Of a stretch of DNA of 64,000 bases, positions 23,713 through 35,915 are shown in pieces (positions within the stretch are counted from its first letter, which is position 1; every line of letters begins with the position of its first letter). Location: assembly GCF_000189635.1 (NCBI RefSeq), contig NW_002476434.1, positions 744,001-808,000 on the forward strand, written 5' to 3'. Position numbers and translations under genes: made by a program. A model generated the notes under the pieces. The model did not search any database. It was not told the DNA's origin and worked only from the letters and a program-made list of their open reading frames with translations. Source of the DNA: Tetrahymena thermophila SB210 (taxonomy: Eukaryota > Ciliophora > Oligohymenophorea > Hymenostomatida > Tetrahymenidae).

Positions 23713-26700
23713 GATTGATTGATTGATTCACAATATTATTTGACGATTCGATTAATGAAATTAAATATATTAACGAGAAAGTTTGTTTGAATACTTTTTT
23801 TGATATAATTTGAGATTGAGTGAAGAGATAATTTATTTATTTATTAACTGATGATTAATATTACAGAAATGGTTGTTTTTTTTTTAAAAGATTTTTTTAA
23901 TTTTTCACGAAACTGTTTTGCTCAGAAGGTAGTAAGTTTTTTCAAATAGAACGAGCTGTGATTAATTTTTTTTAAAATGACAATGTTTTTCTATTTTTTA
24001 ATTATCAACGACAGACTGGATAGAGAGACTTGTTTTTTTGTTGTTGAGGCAAGTAAAATTAGTTGAAGGCGATTTAACTAACTAAAATATTTCACAATGA
24101 AGAAATAATTTTGTAAGGGTTGGAAATTAATTAATGAGATAAAAAAGTATAAATGAAGATAGAAATAATATTTATTCAATCTTTTAACTGCTTTTCTTCT
24201 TTCAAAATGAACAATAATCTTTCAAAAGAATGAACTGATGATTTACTTTTTTAATTTTTTTTTTTTGTATAAAAATGTTTATATTTTGTTTTTTCCTTCC
24301 CAAAAATATATTATGCAAAAGAAATAGGAATAAGAACTAATTAAAAATTGTTTCCTTCACTAATTTATTTTTTTCAAAAGATTAGCTTAGTAATTGTTTG
24401 TTTGATTTTAATTATTATATTGAACTTCAAACAGAAACGCAAGAAAGTGGTTATTTTTTTTATCTTGTAATGCGATTCAAAGTTTCAAATATTACCACTT
24501 ATTAATTAATTTATTTACTTTTTGAATTTAATAACTATCAATTAAAGACTCAATAACTAACTAACTAATTAACAATCAAAGAGTATCAATAATGATATAA
24601 TGCAAATAAGATAAAGACAATAGATATATTCTTAAATATGTGTGATTTAGAAGAATTCTAAAGAATTACTTTTTATTCGCAAGATATTTGCTATAACGAA
24701 CGATAACTTAATTATTGTAATACGGGTGGGGATACTGAATTATTACTTTTTTCCCTTTTTTAATTTTACTTTTCTTAATTTGTTTTTGTTTTTTTTTTCA
24801 AAATTAAATTATTATTATAGATCGCTCTTTTGCATTTTCATCCTTAAAATCATCAAATCACAACGGTATTTATTTAATTTGTATGCACCAAGATATAGAC
24901 ACGAAATATGTTTGATTAAGAGAAGAAAAAAAACATTAAACTAAAACAAAACAAAATCAAATTAAAACTCAATATTTAATTAATTTTTTATTAATTAACT
25001 AGTTAGCAAACTTCTTTGTTACTTCATCTATTTATTTATTTAGTTTGGGGAGAAAAAAGTTAGAATTACCAAAGAAAAATTGAAATCAAAATAAAATAGC
25101 TCAAGATATATTTTTAGAGAAATGAGAGTATTTAACTTCTTAAATTCTATCTATTCAAAGCGAGTTATCCAATTATTTGAGGGAAGGTGGGGAGAGAAAA
25201 GTGTAATTAAAAATCTCTTCTGAAGGTAATTATCTCTTTCTTTCTGAATTTAAGCCTAAAAAAGGAAGTGAAGAGCCAAATAAGAAATTTACTTGGAGCA
25301 TCTTTTGATAAAATCGCGCTCATCTCTCTGAATGAAAATCTAGTTTAATTGGTTGATATTCTTTTGAATTTCTATCACCTCCATTTACTCAAACTTATTA
25401 TCAAGAAAAATAAAAAATTACTCTTTATTTTGCTTCTTCATTTTTCATTATAAAAATTCGGCCTGTTACTATTAGAGTTCGTGCTATATCTCTTTAGAAC
25501 TAAACTGGCAGAATATTCCTTTGAGATATGTTTTCAAAATTTTTCATTTCTGCGTTACTTGAAAACACAAAAAACAATAAAAAATAATTTAAATGATCTT
25601 TTAAATTTTATCAGAACACTTGCATTTTCAAATACTCTGAGTGCTAATATTTTTTAAGAATAAAATTGGAGTAGACTAATAGTTTTTTATCAAAAAGTAT
25701 TATGCAGCAGCTTATTCTATTCCAAAAGCAAGACTAAAATACATATATTCATATTTTATACTCTCACTCTTCGCATTTTAATTAATTTGTATGAGTTGAA
25801 AATACCCTTAGAAGTAAATAAATATTTTATAAGCTTAATGATACTAAAAAAGTAATTAGATGCAGTGCTAGCTTTTAGGGAGTTATTGATTGACTCCAAT
25901 ATCAAGCAAACAAACAAAACTGATAAAAAATTTTTAATTTCAAAAAAATAACTAAATAAAACATAATGAATGAGAACTAATGTTGAGTATTACTCAACTA
26001 AAGAATTTTATATCATTAATGTACTTATCAAGGTAATAAACTTATCTTGCAGAAATATTAACTAAACAAAGATTATATTCCCTACATGCACTCACTGTTA
26101 GGAGTAAAAATAAAAATCAATAAATATTTTCTGCTTCTTCTTTTATTTTGGTATTAGTCTTCCTTTATTTATATTTTCAGGTTATATTTGAATTTTAATA
26201 TCAATACGCTAAAATAAAAAAACAAAGCAAATTTATTAATTGCACTCACTTCCACTAGCTAACAGGCTTCTAATTATATCTAAATATTCAAAAATAAATG
26301 CATAGCCTAATAAGGAATACATTAACAAACAATCAATGAAAAAAGTACAACTTTAAAACCTATAACTCCTTTGATAAACATAAATTTCAAAGAGAATTAA
26401 ACATTATTTTACCTAAATTGTGTCCAAGGCAATCAAATTATAAACGAATAATGTTTATGATACGTAATTATATTTACACTTATGTTGATTAATCTTTAAG
26501 TATTTTTGAATTCCTATCTTCTATTATTACTTAATATACGATTTTAACAATAGTCAAATATACTATTTATAAATTTCCATACAACTTAAATATAAATTAA
26601 AATACAAAAATTCTATTTGTAAACTAAAAAGTTATTACAAAATTGTACATGCTATATATATATGTTATTTTTAAATCCATTCGATCTTTTTTTAAAAACC

Positions 26701-29700
26701 TTAAGATAATTTAATGGTAGTTCATTCAATTAAGGAATGATTGATATTAATGATTTAATATATTTGAATGCAATGTAGGCAGACAATCAATCAATCAACT
26801 CAGCATCACAAGCAATTATTATGATTATAACTTTTCATGCATTCGATTTAAATAATAAAGTAATTAGAGCAGCCAAGCTTAACTTTTCGCTAAAACTGCA
26901 TCATCATATCATTATATTTAATAATATAATGATTCGTTATTATTTCTTCATTAATTTTACAAATAAAGGCATCAAAAAAAAAGGGGGGACTTTACCGTAT
27001 CGCTTTCACTAAACAAAGCAATTGCATAATTATAAGAATTTTTCTCTTTTCCTGACTATCAATCAGCCAAATCTTTTTTAATTATCTTATTTAAAGCCCT
27101 AAATTCACTATGGCACATTCAAATTCCAAAAAACTTTCTTACTCATTCGTATTTTTACTCAAACATTTTCATACAGATTTATTTTTAGGTTTTTACCTAT
27201 TTTTAGTTATTTTATAAGCATAAACTCATACTAATTGATTAAAAATATCATCAGAATTCTTAATTGCTGATTCACCATGATCTTTTTTAAACACTTCCTA
27301 TCACTTTCTAGCTCTAGCATCTTTTTTTGACTATATAAATCAATTTCTTCTATTTGCAGAAATTATTTCTTTTCACATATATGAATAAATCTACAAAATC
27401 ACCTTCAACTTTTAAATATAAACTTAAACACAGAAAAAAAATAAAATCATATTCAAAAATAATCTTTTAATTCTCATCTTTTAAATTTCAAAATGGATTA
27501 TTGTTTTTTTTAAGGAAGTTGAGATATTTTTTAATCTGTTTTTGCTTTATACATACGTTTAATGATTTTTAAGTAAGTTATATCAGTTAATTATTGAATT
27601 TTTTTGAATTAAGTATTTTATAAATAGAAAATTACAATCAAAAAGAAGAATATATAAATCCTACATTATTTTTAAATCAGTTTGTTTAATTAGTTATTAT
27701 TATATTGTTAAAAAAACACTAAAATAGCATGGCATAATTAATTTAATATATTATTTGGCATTGATTTTAGTTTTTAAATTTTTAAGAGGAATTAAATGAT
27801 AAAAGCAAATAATTATTAATATTTCATTTTTTTTTGTACTAGATTGAATTTTAAAATAGAAGTTATTATTTAAAAACAATTTATATTTGTTAATCATAGA
27901 AAATAATTTAAAGAAACTAGTTATTATTTATAAAATTAAAAGATTTTCTACTAAGAAATAAATCAATTGCATCAATATAATCCAAAACTAAATAAAAAGC
28001 ATTTAAATTAAATTTAAAATAAAAATTAAGAAAGTCGAAAAAAGTAATTAATTATCCAAACAGAATTTAATTTATAGATTTAAACATTAATCTATTTTTA
28101 TATGATTTCATAAAAACTGAAAGAAGTTGTATTAATTTCCTACTTGATTAAACGATTAATACTTTTAATAAAATTTATTTTAAAACTTTTATTAATATTT
28201 TATTTTTAAAAATACAATTTAAGTGTTTTAAACACTTAAAAAATAAAAACTTAAATCTTTTATATTTGATTTTATAGATAAAAATGCAAACTGAATTATA
28301 CTAAGGAAGTTTAGAATTATATGAAAGCAAAATTAAATTCCAATTGGATACATTTATTAAAAACGAACTAATTTTAACAAGTAATTTGTATATTTTAGAC
28401 TTTTTTATCCCTAATTTTAATTGAATTTAAAAATACTAGTAAAATATATAGATATATTTTTAAGTATAATGATAAATAAAAATTAGATTTATATATAATT
28501 GATCAGCATAAAAGTAAATAAAGCACATCAAGCAAAACATTTCAGTGTTATGAAAATAAATCCCAATTTGAAATGGTTAAAGTTAAATAATTTATCTAAA
28601 TTTAAAATTTGAAAAGTATTTAAATTTTTGAAAAAGATAAAAATATAATTACCAGTAAGTAGCCAAATATAATTTAGCTCTAAATTTAATAATTTGATAT
28701 TAATTTACAAAAAAAATCAACTTAATTCTACTTAAAAATATATTCAGATCAAATTGATTGCTTGGGTGAATGAAATATATTTTATTTTTTTGCAAATAAA
28801 TTTATTTTCTAATTAAAAAATTTCAAAATATATTGTATAAGAAATTTGCTTCGATTGATTACTTTTATCAGAGACAAATTATCATTATTATTAGCTTTAA
28901 ATTTGCTCAAAATGTTGTAAAAAATAATAAATAATAAAAACAATTAATATTTTTTTTAAGGAAGAAAAATTAAAATTAAAAAGTGATCTGTCTACTCACC
29001 TCTGAGTAGATTTCAGCTTGATTTTAAGCTTTTCTTCCTTCAAAAGCATATACACATTAAAGGAGAAGTCTAACTCTTCTCTTGAATAGGAAAAATACAA
29101 TAAAAAAAAAAGAATAATTAAAATAAATGATCGTTGATGAGCATTTGTGTCCGTGTTTATGAAAACGTGATTAATACACATTTCTGAAATCATTTATTAT
29201 ACAAAAAAATCCTATAAAAAAAATATATTCATGTTAAAATCAGTAGGAAAGGTGAGTCTTCAGCTAGCCTACCTACTAACTACTATTTGTGTATACTCCA
29301 ATCTAGTTTATCTCTTTATAGATATTACTAGCTTGGCAGCAAACAAATATATTACTTCATTCATAAAATAATTTGAAGAATGAAGCTATAAAATTCGAAG
29401 AAAATATCTTTTAAGTTTAGGATGACAAATTTCCCGTGTTTCTGAAACACATTATTTAAATTCATGATTAAAACCTTTGTTGAGTTTTCGCTGACTCTTA
29501 AAAAATATTTTTCTTCGAATTATTTTTCATAATAAATACATGTTTAGTTCCATATTTATGCAATTAGAACAAAATCTTTTGCATTATAAACAAAATTTTA
29601 ATTTACTATTTTTCCATTTGGATTTCAGAAAAAAATAAGATTAAAAATTGTTTTTAACATCTTATTGGTTTTATTTGAAAAGTATTAAAAGCCATTTCTT

Positions 29701-31877
29701 GTTTTACTTATTTTAAATTCTATAAAAATGTCTGCTAAAAAATAATCAAATAAAAACAAAATATTATTTTGAAAAGAAAATTGAGAGTGTGATAATTTAA
29801 TTATTAATGCAAATATTGCTTCAGAAAATAATAATAACTAGAAGTAATAAGTGTATGTCTTATATAATTTTTGATTTATTAATTCTATCTAAATTTCTTA
29901 ATTTTTAAACATGCTAGCTTGCTTGCGTGAATGAATCAATAAATAAATATCTTTCTATAAAAATTCATATAAAATAATAATAAAAACATGAAAGTCACTT
30001 TTTTAAATTCATATTACATAAATAGTTTGTATGAGTAGCTTTTAGTATCTTATTTAGTATTTTTTGACTCAAAAATTTAGTTATAGTAGCCTAATAGATA
30101 GTTATCCATCATTTTTGGAATAAAATAATTTAGGAGAACAAAGAACAATTTGTGTTAATTTAAAATTTTCAAAACTTAATATATATATAGTAAGTATATG
30201 AATTATAATTTTTTTGAAAATAAATATTATTCTTAAAATAAGATTGATAAAATGCATTGAATTCGAGAAATCTTCTTTGAAAACAATAAATTTAATTAAC
30301 TCAAAATATTAATAATAAATTTGAAATTATTCAATCAATAATAATAAATAATTATTCTACTAGTTTTATTTTTAAATATTTAAATAATATTTGCAGGTAT
30401 TAAGAGCTTTTTATGCTACTACTTCTTAATTGCAGTATTAATAATAATAAACTTATTTTTAACATATTGTTATTTTTAAATTTTTATTAATCTTTATTTG
30501 GCTAATAAAAAAAATAACAAAAAGGAAGCATTTATTATAGGGTTAAACACCTAAATACAAAGTCAAACTAAAATAAATATCAAGAATGTTAATTATAAAA
30601 TTAGATTACTGATTATTAGAATTTAGATTTCAATGCTTAAATTTATTTTTTTATAATAAATTTGCAATTTAGTGAAAAACCTAAACAACTTTTTTAAGAT
30701 AAATAAATGTATCATAATTAATTTAATAAAAGATTAAGTCATTTTAAGCTAAATAAACATTAATTAATTATCTGATTGAAATATGTAATAATAGTCTTTA
30801 ACCAATTTTACTTGTTTCTACAAAGAATGAATTGTAATATTGAACAATTTATTAAATTACAATTATTATTTTCACTTACACTATTAAAATAATAGTATCA
30901 AATTCCTAGAAAAATAAATAAAGTATTTTGAGAAAAAAGATAAAGACAAGTTTTTTTCAAATTTTTAATAAATTAGGAATGGCTGTTATGCTGAAGATAT
31001 ATTAAAAGAGAAATGTATTTGAACTATCAAGTAATATATTGATTTGTTGGTTGATATTTCTATCTATTTATTTATATGTGAGTAGTTAGTATTGTAATAT
31101 AAAATCATCTATAATATTCACTTTTAATCAATTGAGATGCAGTAATTAAAGTTAGAAACTTGCTTGATTACTGATTTATTAGTGAATATAAATTAATTTG
31201 AGAAATATAAATTAAGTAATAAAGAAAGATGAGAGCAGCGCTTTCAATTTGCTGCAAAAATCAAAATAAATAACATCATCAAATCCTATTTTTTCATCAT
31301 CTTGAAATGGTAAATAAAAAGTAAAACTGAAAAAAGCTAGCAAGAATTCCAGATATAATTTAATTTTTATACAATTATTTAGAGTTGTTTATATTTTAGT
31401 ATATCAGTTACTTGAATAAAGGAATACTGATAGAATCAGATACTATATATTTAATGTAGAATATCAGCCAATCAATAAAAGAAAGTCCACAAATCTGAAA
31501 GTAATCAAAAATTTGATTAAAATGTAAATCTGAAAAAGGTAATAATTTTCTGATCAATTTATACTTTTAATTAATAAAGATTATTTATTTATCAAAGAAT
31601 TCAATGTAAATCCCTTTTTTATTCTGAGTACTTAAGTATAATTGCTATCTAATTAAAGTCGGATCAATTTTTCACATTATTAGTATTATCAACTTGATAT
31701 GTTCTATTCTTCTTTCTTTTAGAATCTTAATCGACCTCATCACATACATATAAATAAGTACTCTTTCTTTTAATTTGCTTATAAAAATTTTTTAAAAATA
31801 TCTTGTTTATCTATAAGTAGTCCAAGAAAAAAAGCAAATTTCAAACTAAAACTTTGGGCTTTTCTCATAAATTTATA
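23713..31877. other. 8-kb gene-poor region
   Basis: No gene supported. Slightly more GC-rich patches occur at 24650-24930, 25130-25550, 26700-27030 and 28980-29300. Each contains ORFs on both strands, but none is convincing because TGA is rare by chance in such sequence. Also present is a GATT run near 23718-23731 and an A9-G6 tract at 26974-26989. The rest is A/T homopolymer-rich. Confidence 0.5.
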
Positions 31878-32507
31878 ATGGCCAAACAATATATTTTAGC
31901 TACTCTACTCTTCACTGTAGCAGTTCTTACTTTGGGAACCTATTATGTATTCACACACAATCAGGCTCCTTCTATACCTTTAGATGAAAATGGATAAAAA
32001 ATTAAACTTGGTGGAATTCCTTGGCCTTTTTCAAACTGTGGTTCTGAGTTCGATCCTTTACAAGTAACATCAGTCGTATTTGCAGGTTAACCAGAACGTG
32101 GTGCTCCTCCTAATGATGCTGTTATTGTAAATATTTTAAATTATGCATAATTTATTTACTTGTTTACCATAAGTCGTTATCTTAAAAAAATTTTTAACTA
32201 ACAGAGTGGATCAATGATGTAGCACGAAGAATACTCTACCGTAAATGTTATTGTTAAGCTGAATAACGTTCAAGTCTTTAACAATAATCTTCCATGCACT
32301 GGCACATATGATCCTGGTGATATGTTTATTTTTAAGTATGCCTTTTAAGTTCCCGGTATAGCTCCAGGCGTAATTAATACTTTTAATTAAGAAAAACATA
32401 AAACAATATTTTAATTTTAAAAATAGGGTCCATACTCAGTATACTTCAGATTCATGAATAAATAAAATTAATCCACCTCTTGTACTCAAGTTGATATGGA
32501 TCTTTGA
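31878..32507 (+). CDS. ML-domain (MD-2/NPC2/GM2A-like) lipid-binding protein
   Basis: Exons 31878-32126, 32205-32369 and 32427-32507 give 164 residues. A hydrophobic N-terminal signal or anchor (QYILATLLFTVAVLTLGTYY) precedes the domain. The ML fold signature is visible: WPFSNCGSEFDPLQVTSVVF, a proline-glycine turn (QPERGAPP), NVIVKLNNVQVFNNNLPCTG, YDPGDMFIFKYAFQVPGIAP, GPYSVYFRFM and a final Cys (STSCTQVDMDL). The conserved cysteines match disulphide positions of the family. ML proteins carry sterols, glycolipids or other lipids in secretory and lysosomal compartments. The length is slightly above NPC2 because of the anchor-like N-terminus. Both introns begin GTAA and fall at codon boundaries. 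Which lipid it binds cannot be read from sequence. Confidence 0.86.
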
Positions 32508-33939
32508 AAAAAAGTTGAAAGACTTTACTTAATGTCAGAGAATATTTGTTTACCAAAAATGGAATAATTGAATAAATTATAATTAATTTATTTATATTTC
32601 CTATTATAATAAAATAAAAAGTTATGAGCGATTGATAAATTTCCAAAACAAAACAAATTAATAAATTAAAAAATTTTACTACTTTAATTAAAATATACCT
32701 TTCTTATATACATGTAATAACTTTTGCACAAAATACTAACCATAAAATCAATGCTTTTTAGAGTATATTTTTTTCAAATAAATTGCAATTAAATTTAAAT
32801 AATATAAATAAACAAATATTTCATCGTGTTTATTAATAAAATTTTAATTTAGAACAAAATTATATTAAGAGAGTATTTTCTGAAGTTATCAACTGCATAT
32901 TTTAATAGAATTAACTCAATTATTTTTTAATACATTCTCAAAAATACTATTAAATTGAAATTCATCATTTGGTTATGTGTATTATAATAAAATTCATCCA
33001 TTCTGATAGATATTTATTAATATTTACTTTAATTGAAATCAAAACTGTTACAAATTCCTTTTATTAAAAAAATAATTGTATGAGCATCTTTTCAAATAAA
33101 AGAATTGCTTAATAATGAGTTAATTATTTTCATTTTGTAAATTAGTTTTTCATAAATTAAAAATAAATACAAAAATCATTCTCTCAAGGCTATTTATTCA
33201 TATAAGCCAACAAACTTCAAAACCAATAAAAATGATAAAAATATTTACATTGAATAAAATTAAAGAATAATTTTCTTTTGTAATTAAATATTAAATGTAA
33301 AAATTTTAAGTATAAAATAATACTAAAATTAATAGTTAGTAAATAAATTTTTATAAAGTCTTCTCAGATTATATACTATTCAAAATAAAAATGAAAGAGT
33401 ATTCAAAATATTCCAAGACATTCTAAAATTTTTATGTAAAATAGTAATATTATGTCTGTCATTCATCACTTACCTAAATTATATTTATTTAAATATAAAG
33501 ATTAAAAGCAAAATATTAAAATTTAGATTAATATAAATGTCTAATTAATTAGCTAATTATTAGTTTTCTATATTAATTTTTATTATAAATGTCTTTAAAT
33601 ATCTATTAAATATAAATAAATTAATAAAAAATATAAATTAATATTATGTAAAAATAATTAATTTCTAAGATTTTTATTTCTAATAAATAAATAAATTGCA
33701 AAAAAAATATCTAATATGATTTTTTTCAAAATTTATTTTAATTTCTTTATTAAAGATTAAAAAAAATTAAAAAGCACAATTAATTAATTAATTAATTCCA
33801 AAATTAAAAAAGTTTTTTATATTTGTCAAAATATTTTTAATTATATTAAAAATAAATGTAATACAAAGTATAAAAAAATAAAATATCTACAAAATATTTA
33901 GATTTATTGCAAGTTATAATAAATTTATTAAGTTATTTA
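32508..33939. other. Convergent intergenic spacer
   Basis: About 1.4 kb, strongly A/T-rich, including TTAA runs near 33780-33796. No gene seen. Confidence 0.6.
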
Positions 33940-35915
33940 TCATTTAAATCTAATTAAATATTTAATTTTAGCTTATTCTACTTTATAAATAATAAATTCA
34001 TTGTGAGTCATATAATTCTTGGTTTTTTTTAAAAAATAAACATTTTAAAAGGTTTTAAGATATTTATAATTAATTTTACCTTAGATTAGGTCGTAACGGG
34101 CTTTCCATGAGGGACTTTAACACCGTTATGAGTGATAAATTATTCAGGACCAAATGTTCCCCAGCCCCAACAGGAATTAGTTCCTTAAGGTAAATTACTA
34201 GCATTGTAATCTGTTCTTTCTATTCTGTTCGGGTTACCTAAAGCAGCCTAAATAAGCATAATGTAATTTACACCTTGACTGTTTCCTTAGCAATATGATC
34301 TTGATTTATCAAACATATCTGCTAAATAAATACCCTTACCATAGTTATATCCTTTTATTTGTTTATTTATCAATATAAATATAATTTTAAAATAAACTTA
34401 TTCTTACCTGAAACTGGAGCTTCTGGAGGTGCTATACGAAGTCCCTAAGAAAGAATACCGACAAAGTTAGAAATTCTAGACCCATGCCAAAGAAGTGTAT
34501 CGTTTCCTATATCTTTTGTATATCTTTCATCTTCTCCTTCTCTATTTACTTCGTATATTTCTAACACTTAAGGTTAGCGATAAGTTGAACCCTCATTAAT
34601 ATAATTGATTATCATGTTTCTAGTATCTTGCTAATTAAATCAAAAAATTAAAATGATACATAAAGTTTATTTAATTAAGTTTACATCTTTAACAACTTCA
34701 ATATTAGACTTTAGTTTTTTATAATTTTCATCTATAATAGCTTCCTCAGTATCTGTAAGTTTTAACAAGTTAGTAGCAATTTTAAGATCTTCTAAGTTCT
34801 AAAGCATTTCCAACTTCTACTTAACTTATTCCTCAGATCTTAAAATAAAATGGCTCATTTTTTAAAAGCCAAAATCATGAGGAATATATGAGTAGAATGA
34901 GCTCGAAAGTCTTTCAAACTAACTAGTTTCATTATTTTTGATGGCTTCCATAAGCTTTTTAAATGAAAAAATAAATGAAAAAGTAATATCTTTAAGCTTT
35001 TTATACTTCGTTCAAAACAAGATAGGCTTATTTTATTGTTTACTCTGCTAATTTACCTAAAGGCATCTTTTTTTAATCAAAACCAATATCTTTAATACTA
35101 TTTTAAATCATTTTAGAATCAAAAATTTCATTGATCATAATTTAAACAGCCTCAGAGAGTTTACTTTATTTTCTTTCCTTATCCTCAAGTTCTATTTAGT
35201 AAAGAAATAAGTAAGTAAATAATGAATTAGTAAGATGGAATTAATGCTAAATGTTAATAGCTTGTATTTGTTGTGTGTCAAAAACAATCACAAAAAGTTA
35301 TAAATATTTACTCTATTGTTGCTTTTATTCTTCTTCTTCATCATTTTTATCATCATCACCATATTTTATAAAGATTTCAGTATATCCACCTTTTATTTTA
35401 TCATTTTTCTTCTTTTAATAATCTTAAATAGCCTTTTCTAAAGAATTTTATGGTATATTAGAGTTTTAGCCAGGAGTTCCTACTCTACCCCATTTATAGA
35501 ATGTCCTAAATTTTTCTTTAAATATTTTTAGCTATAAATCATACATTTATTTAATAATTTACAATCAGTAGGATTATAGAGTATCTATCCAAGATAAAAT
35601 TTGTTATTATTAGCCCCACAGTTAGTTTAATTTAGTGTAAAACTGTAAACAGTGTCACCAATTTACAATACTTAGTATGATGATGCACCCGGAACTTACA
35701 TGTCAACAGGACATTTACCTAAAAAAATAAAATATGTTTTGCTAATTCCTACATCAATTTTAATAACGATTACTTTTAACAATAACTGGAGCTTATAAAT
35801 CTTAAACTTCATCTTTAACTTTTTTCACAGGGTCTTATTTTGCATCGGAAGCAGTTTAAGGAGATAAAGAACGATCTTTACCGCTTCTCTTATTTTAATT
35901 TTTTTTAGGTGGCAT
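33940..35915 (-). CDS. PARP: Poly(ADP-ribose) polymerase, PARP1/2/3-type (WGR, regulatory and catalytic domains)
   Basis: Eight exons (35915-35774, 35718-35563, 35515-35312, 35191-35007, 34954-34685, 34630-34408, 34351-34080, 34017-33940) give 509 residues. A basic, disordered N-terminus (MPPKKNQNKRSGKDRSLSP) probably binds DNA. Residues about 60-160 are a WGR domain (FYKWGRVGTPGQN, Trp108). About 168-290 is the PARP regulatory domain (KLSEAVQIMINEIFDSKMI, KKMPLGKL, FYSYIPHDFGF). About 300-509 is the ADP-ribosyl transferase domain with a complete H-Y-E triad: His368 in LLWHGSR, Tyr402 in GKGIYLADM and Glu491 in HNEFIIYKVEQAKIKYL. Conserved Glu predicts polymer formation, not mono-ADP-ribosylation. 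There are no zinc fingers or BRCT domain, so it resembles PARP2/3 more than PARP1. It acts in the nucleus on DNA breaks. Confidence 0.96.

Noticed and set aside
25300-25420. SNARE/syntaxin helix on the minus strand (EIQKNINQLNQIF)
   Set aside because: Only the first half of the motif fits. The expected continuation, zero-layer Gln and TM anchor are absent, and the plus strand is equally open.
26821-27282. 153-codon plus-strand open frame
   Set aside because: Length is within chance for sequence with few TGA. Composition is odd (I/F/H/K-rich), it has an internal A9-G6 tract, and the minus strand is also open.
28996-29193. 65-codon minus-strand ORF with a hydrophobic core, ending in TGA
   Set aside because: Short, isolated, without any internal TAA/TAG Gln, and the other strand is also open. 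It cannot be told from chance.
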